From Anaerolineales bacterium (GTDB lineage: Bacteria; Chloroflexota; Anaerolineae; Anaerolineales; Villigracilaceae), in assembly GCA_020847355.1 (NCBI GenBank), contig JADLCG010000027.1, positions 1-31,856 on the forward strand: a DNA stretch of 31,856 nucleotides. Reading direction: 5' to 3'. How positions within the stretch are numbered: position 1 is the stretch's first letter; every line of letters begins with the position of its first letter. A program made the translations under genes and the position numbers. Below the pieces are notes generated by a model, which was given only the letters and a program-made list of their open reading frames with translations, searched no databases and had not been told where the DNA came from. Positions 31,696-31,856 of the stretch are shown one piece after another.

Positions 31696-31856
31696 GGAAT
31701 TGGCTTGTCGGCTTCGTTTATTTCTTCCGTCGCCAACTCTTTATACACCTCAACAATCTGCACGGCGATCTTTTCCCAAGCGTAGTCTAAGGCGTAGGTA
31801 GCGGCATGCAGGCTCATGGTTGCGCGAAGCGCGGCGTTATTGAGCAAGATCGTCAG
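31692..31856 (-). CDS. C-terminal end of a probable group 1/GT4 glycosyltransferase (partial)
   Basis: The minus strand is open from the right edge for 54 codons to a TGA at 31694-31692. The visible end is helical, with a block reading YALDYAWEKIAVQIVEVYKE. The 'Y.W...A.....VY..L' pattern is typical of the last helix of GT4 glycosyltransferases, where it folds back on the N-terminal domain. The rest lies outside the window. Family assignment rests on this one pattern; the reading frame itself is well supported by its direct run into the rpmF promoter. Confidence 0.6.
   Translation of the reverse strand: MTILLNNAALRATMSLHAATYALDYAWEKIAVQIVEVYKELATEEINEADKPIP

Noticed and set aside
31538..31801. 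Plus-strand frame of 87 codons over rpmF and its promoter
   Set aside because: It is antisense to rpmF, the promoter and the glycosyltransferase end, with no protein-family signal.

Overview
The window (31,856 bases, GC close to half) is ordinary bacterial chromosome, densely coded on both strands. I saw no rRNA, tRNA, insertion sequence, phage gene or CRISPR array. The gene set suggests a member of Chloroflexota, probably Anaerolineae: soluble GAF-rich histidine kinases, lipoproteins and anchored enzymes with Thr/Pro 'TxTP' linkers, a kinase-like/TolB-propeller receptor, folate-dependent TrmFO, and several genes whose -10 box sits just ahead of the start codon. This assignment is inferred from gene content, not from a marker gene.

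Layout. (1) 1-4163, plus strand: the 3' part of a hybrid histidine kinase with two receivers, a threonine synthase fused to a receiver domain, and an EamA-type exporter, closed by a 22-bp-stem terminator. (2) 4203-9091, minus strand: a three-gene phosphorelay (GAF kinase, REC-GAF kinase, OmpR-type regulator), translationally coupled. (3) 9233-13155, plus strand: trmFO, a membrane-anchored M28 peptidase, hflX and a small two-helix membrane protein. (4) 13181-21184, plus strand: a GntR/FCD regulator with a 41-base palindromic operator over its start codon, then a corrinoid protein, a first MttB-type methyltransferase, a Cys-containing membrane protein, an S9 peptidase, a second MttB homologue and an M20 amidohydrolase, ending in a terminator. 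(5) 21209-24272: a lipoprotein alpha/beta hydrolase facing a CPA2 antiporter with UspA domains. (6) 24385-27287: a pseudokinase-TM-propeller receptor and a SET-domain protein. (7) 27308-31856, minus strand: the 3' end of a probable glycosyltransferase, rpmF, fabD, a lipoprotein phospholipase D-like enzyme, and ATP-dependent pckA.

How the parts work together. Region 4 looks like a regulated operon for corrinoid-dependent demethylation of a methylated amine or betaine without pyrrolysine. The two hydrolases in it suggest that the substrate is first released from a peptide or amide; this is inference. Region 1 looks like a signalling module whose output is an amino-acid biosynthetic enzyme. The receiver on threonine synthase shares an unusual Lys-Gly ending with the last receiver of the adjacent kinase, and a possible amino-acid exporter follows. 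These two regions are the best candidates for undescribed biology here. The other regions are mainly housekeeping (tRNA modification, ribosome rescue GTPase, fatty-acid synthesis, gluconeogenesis) with secreted enzymes.
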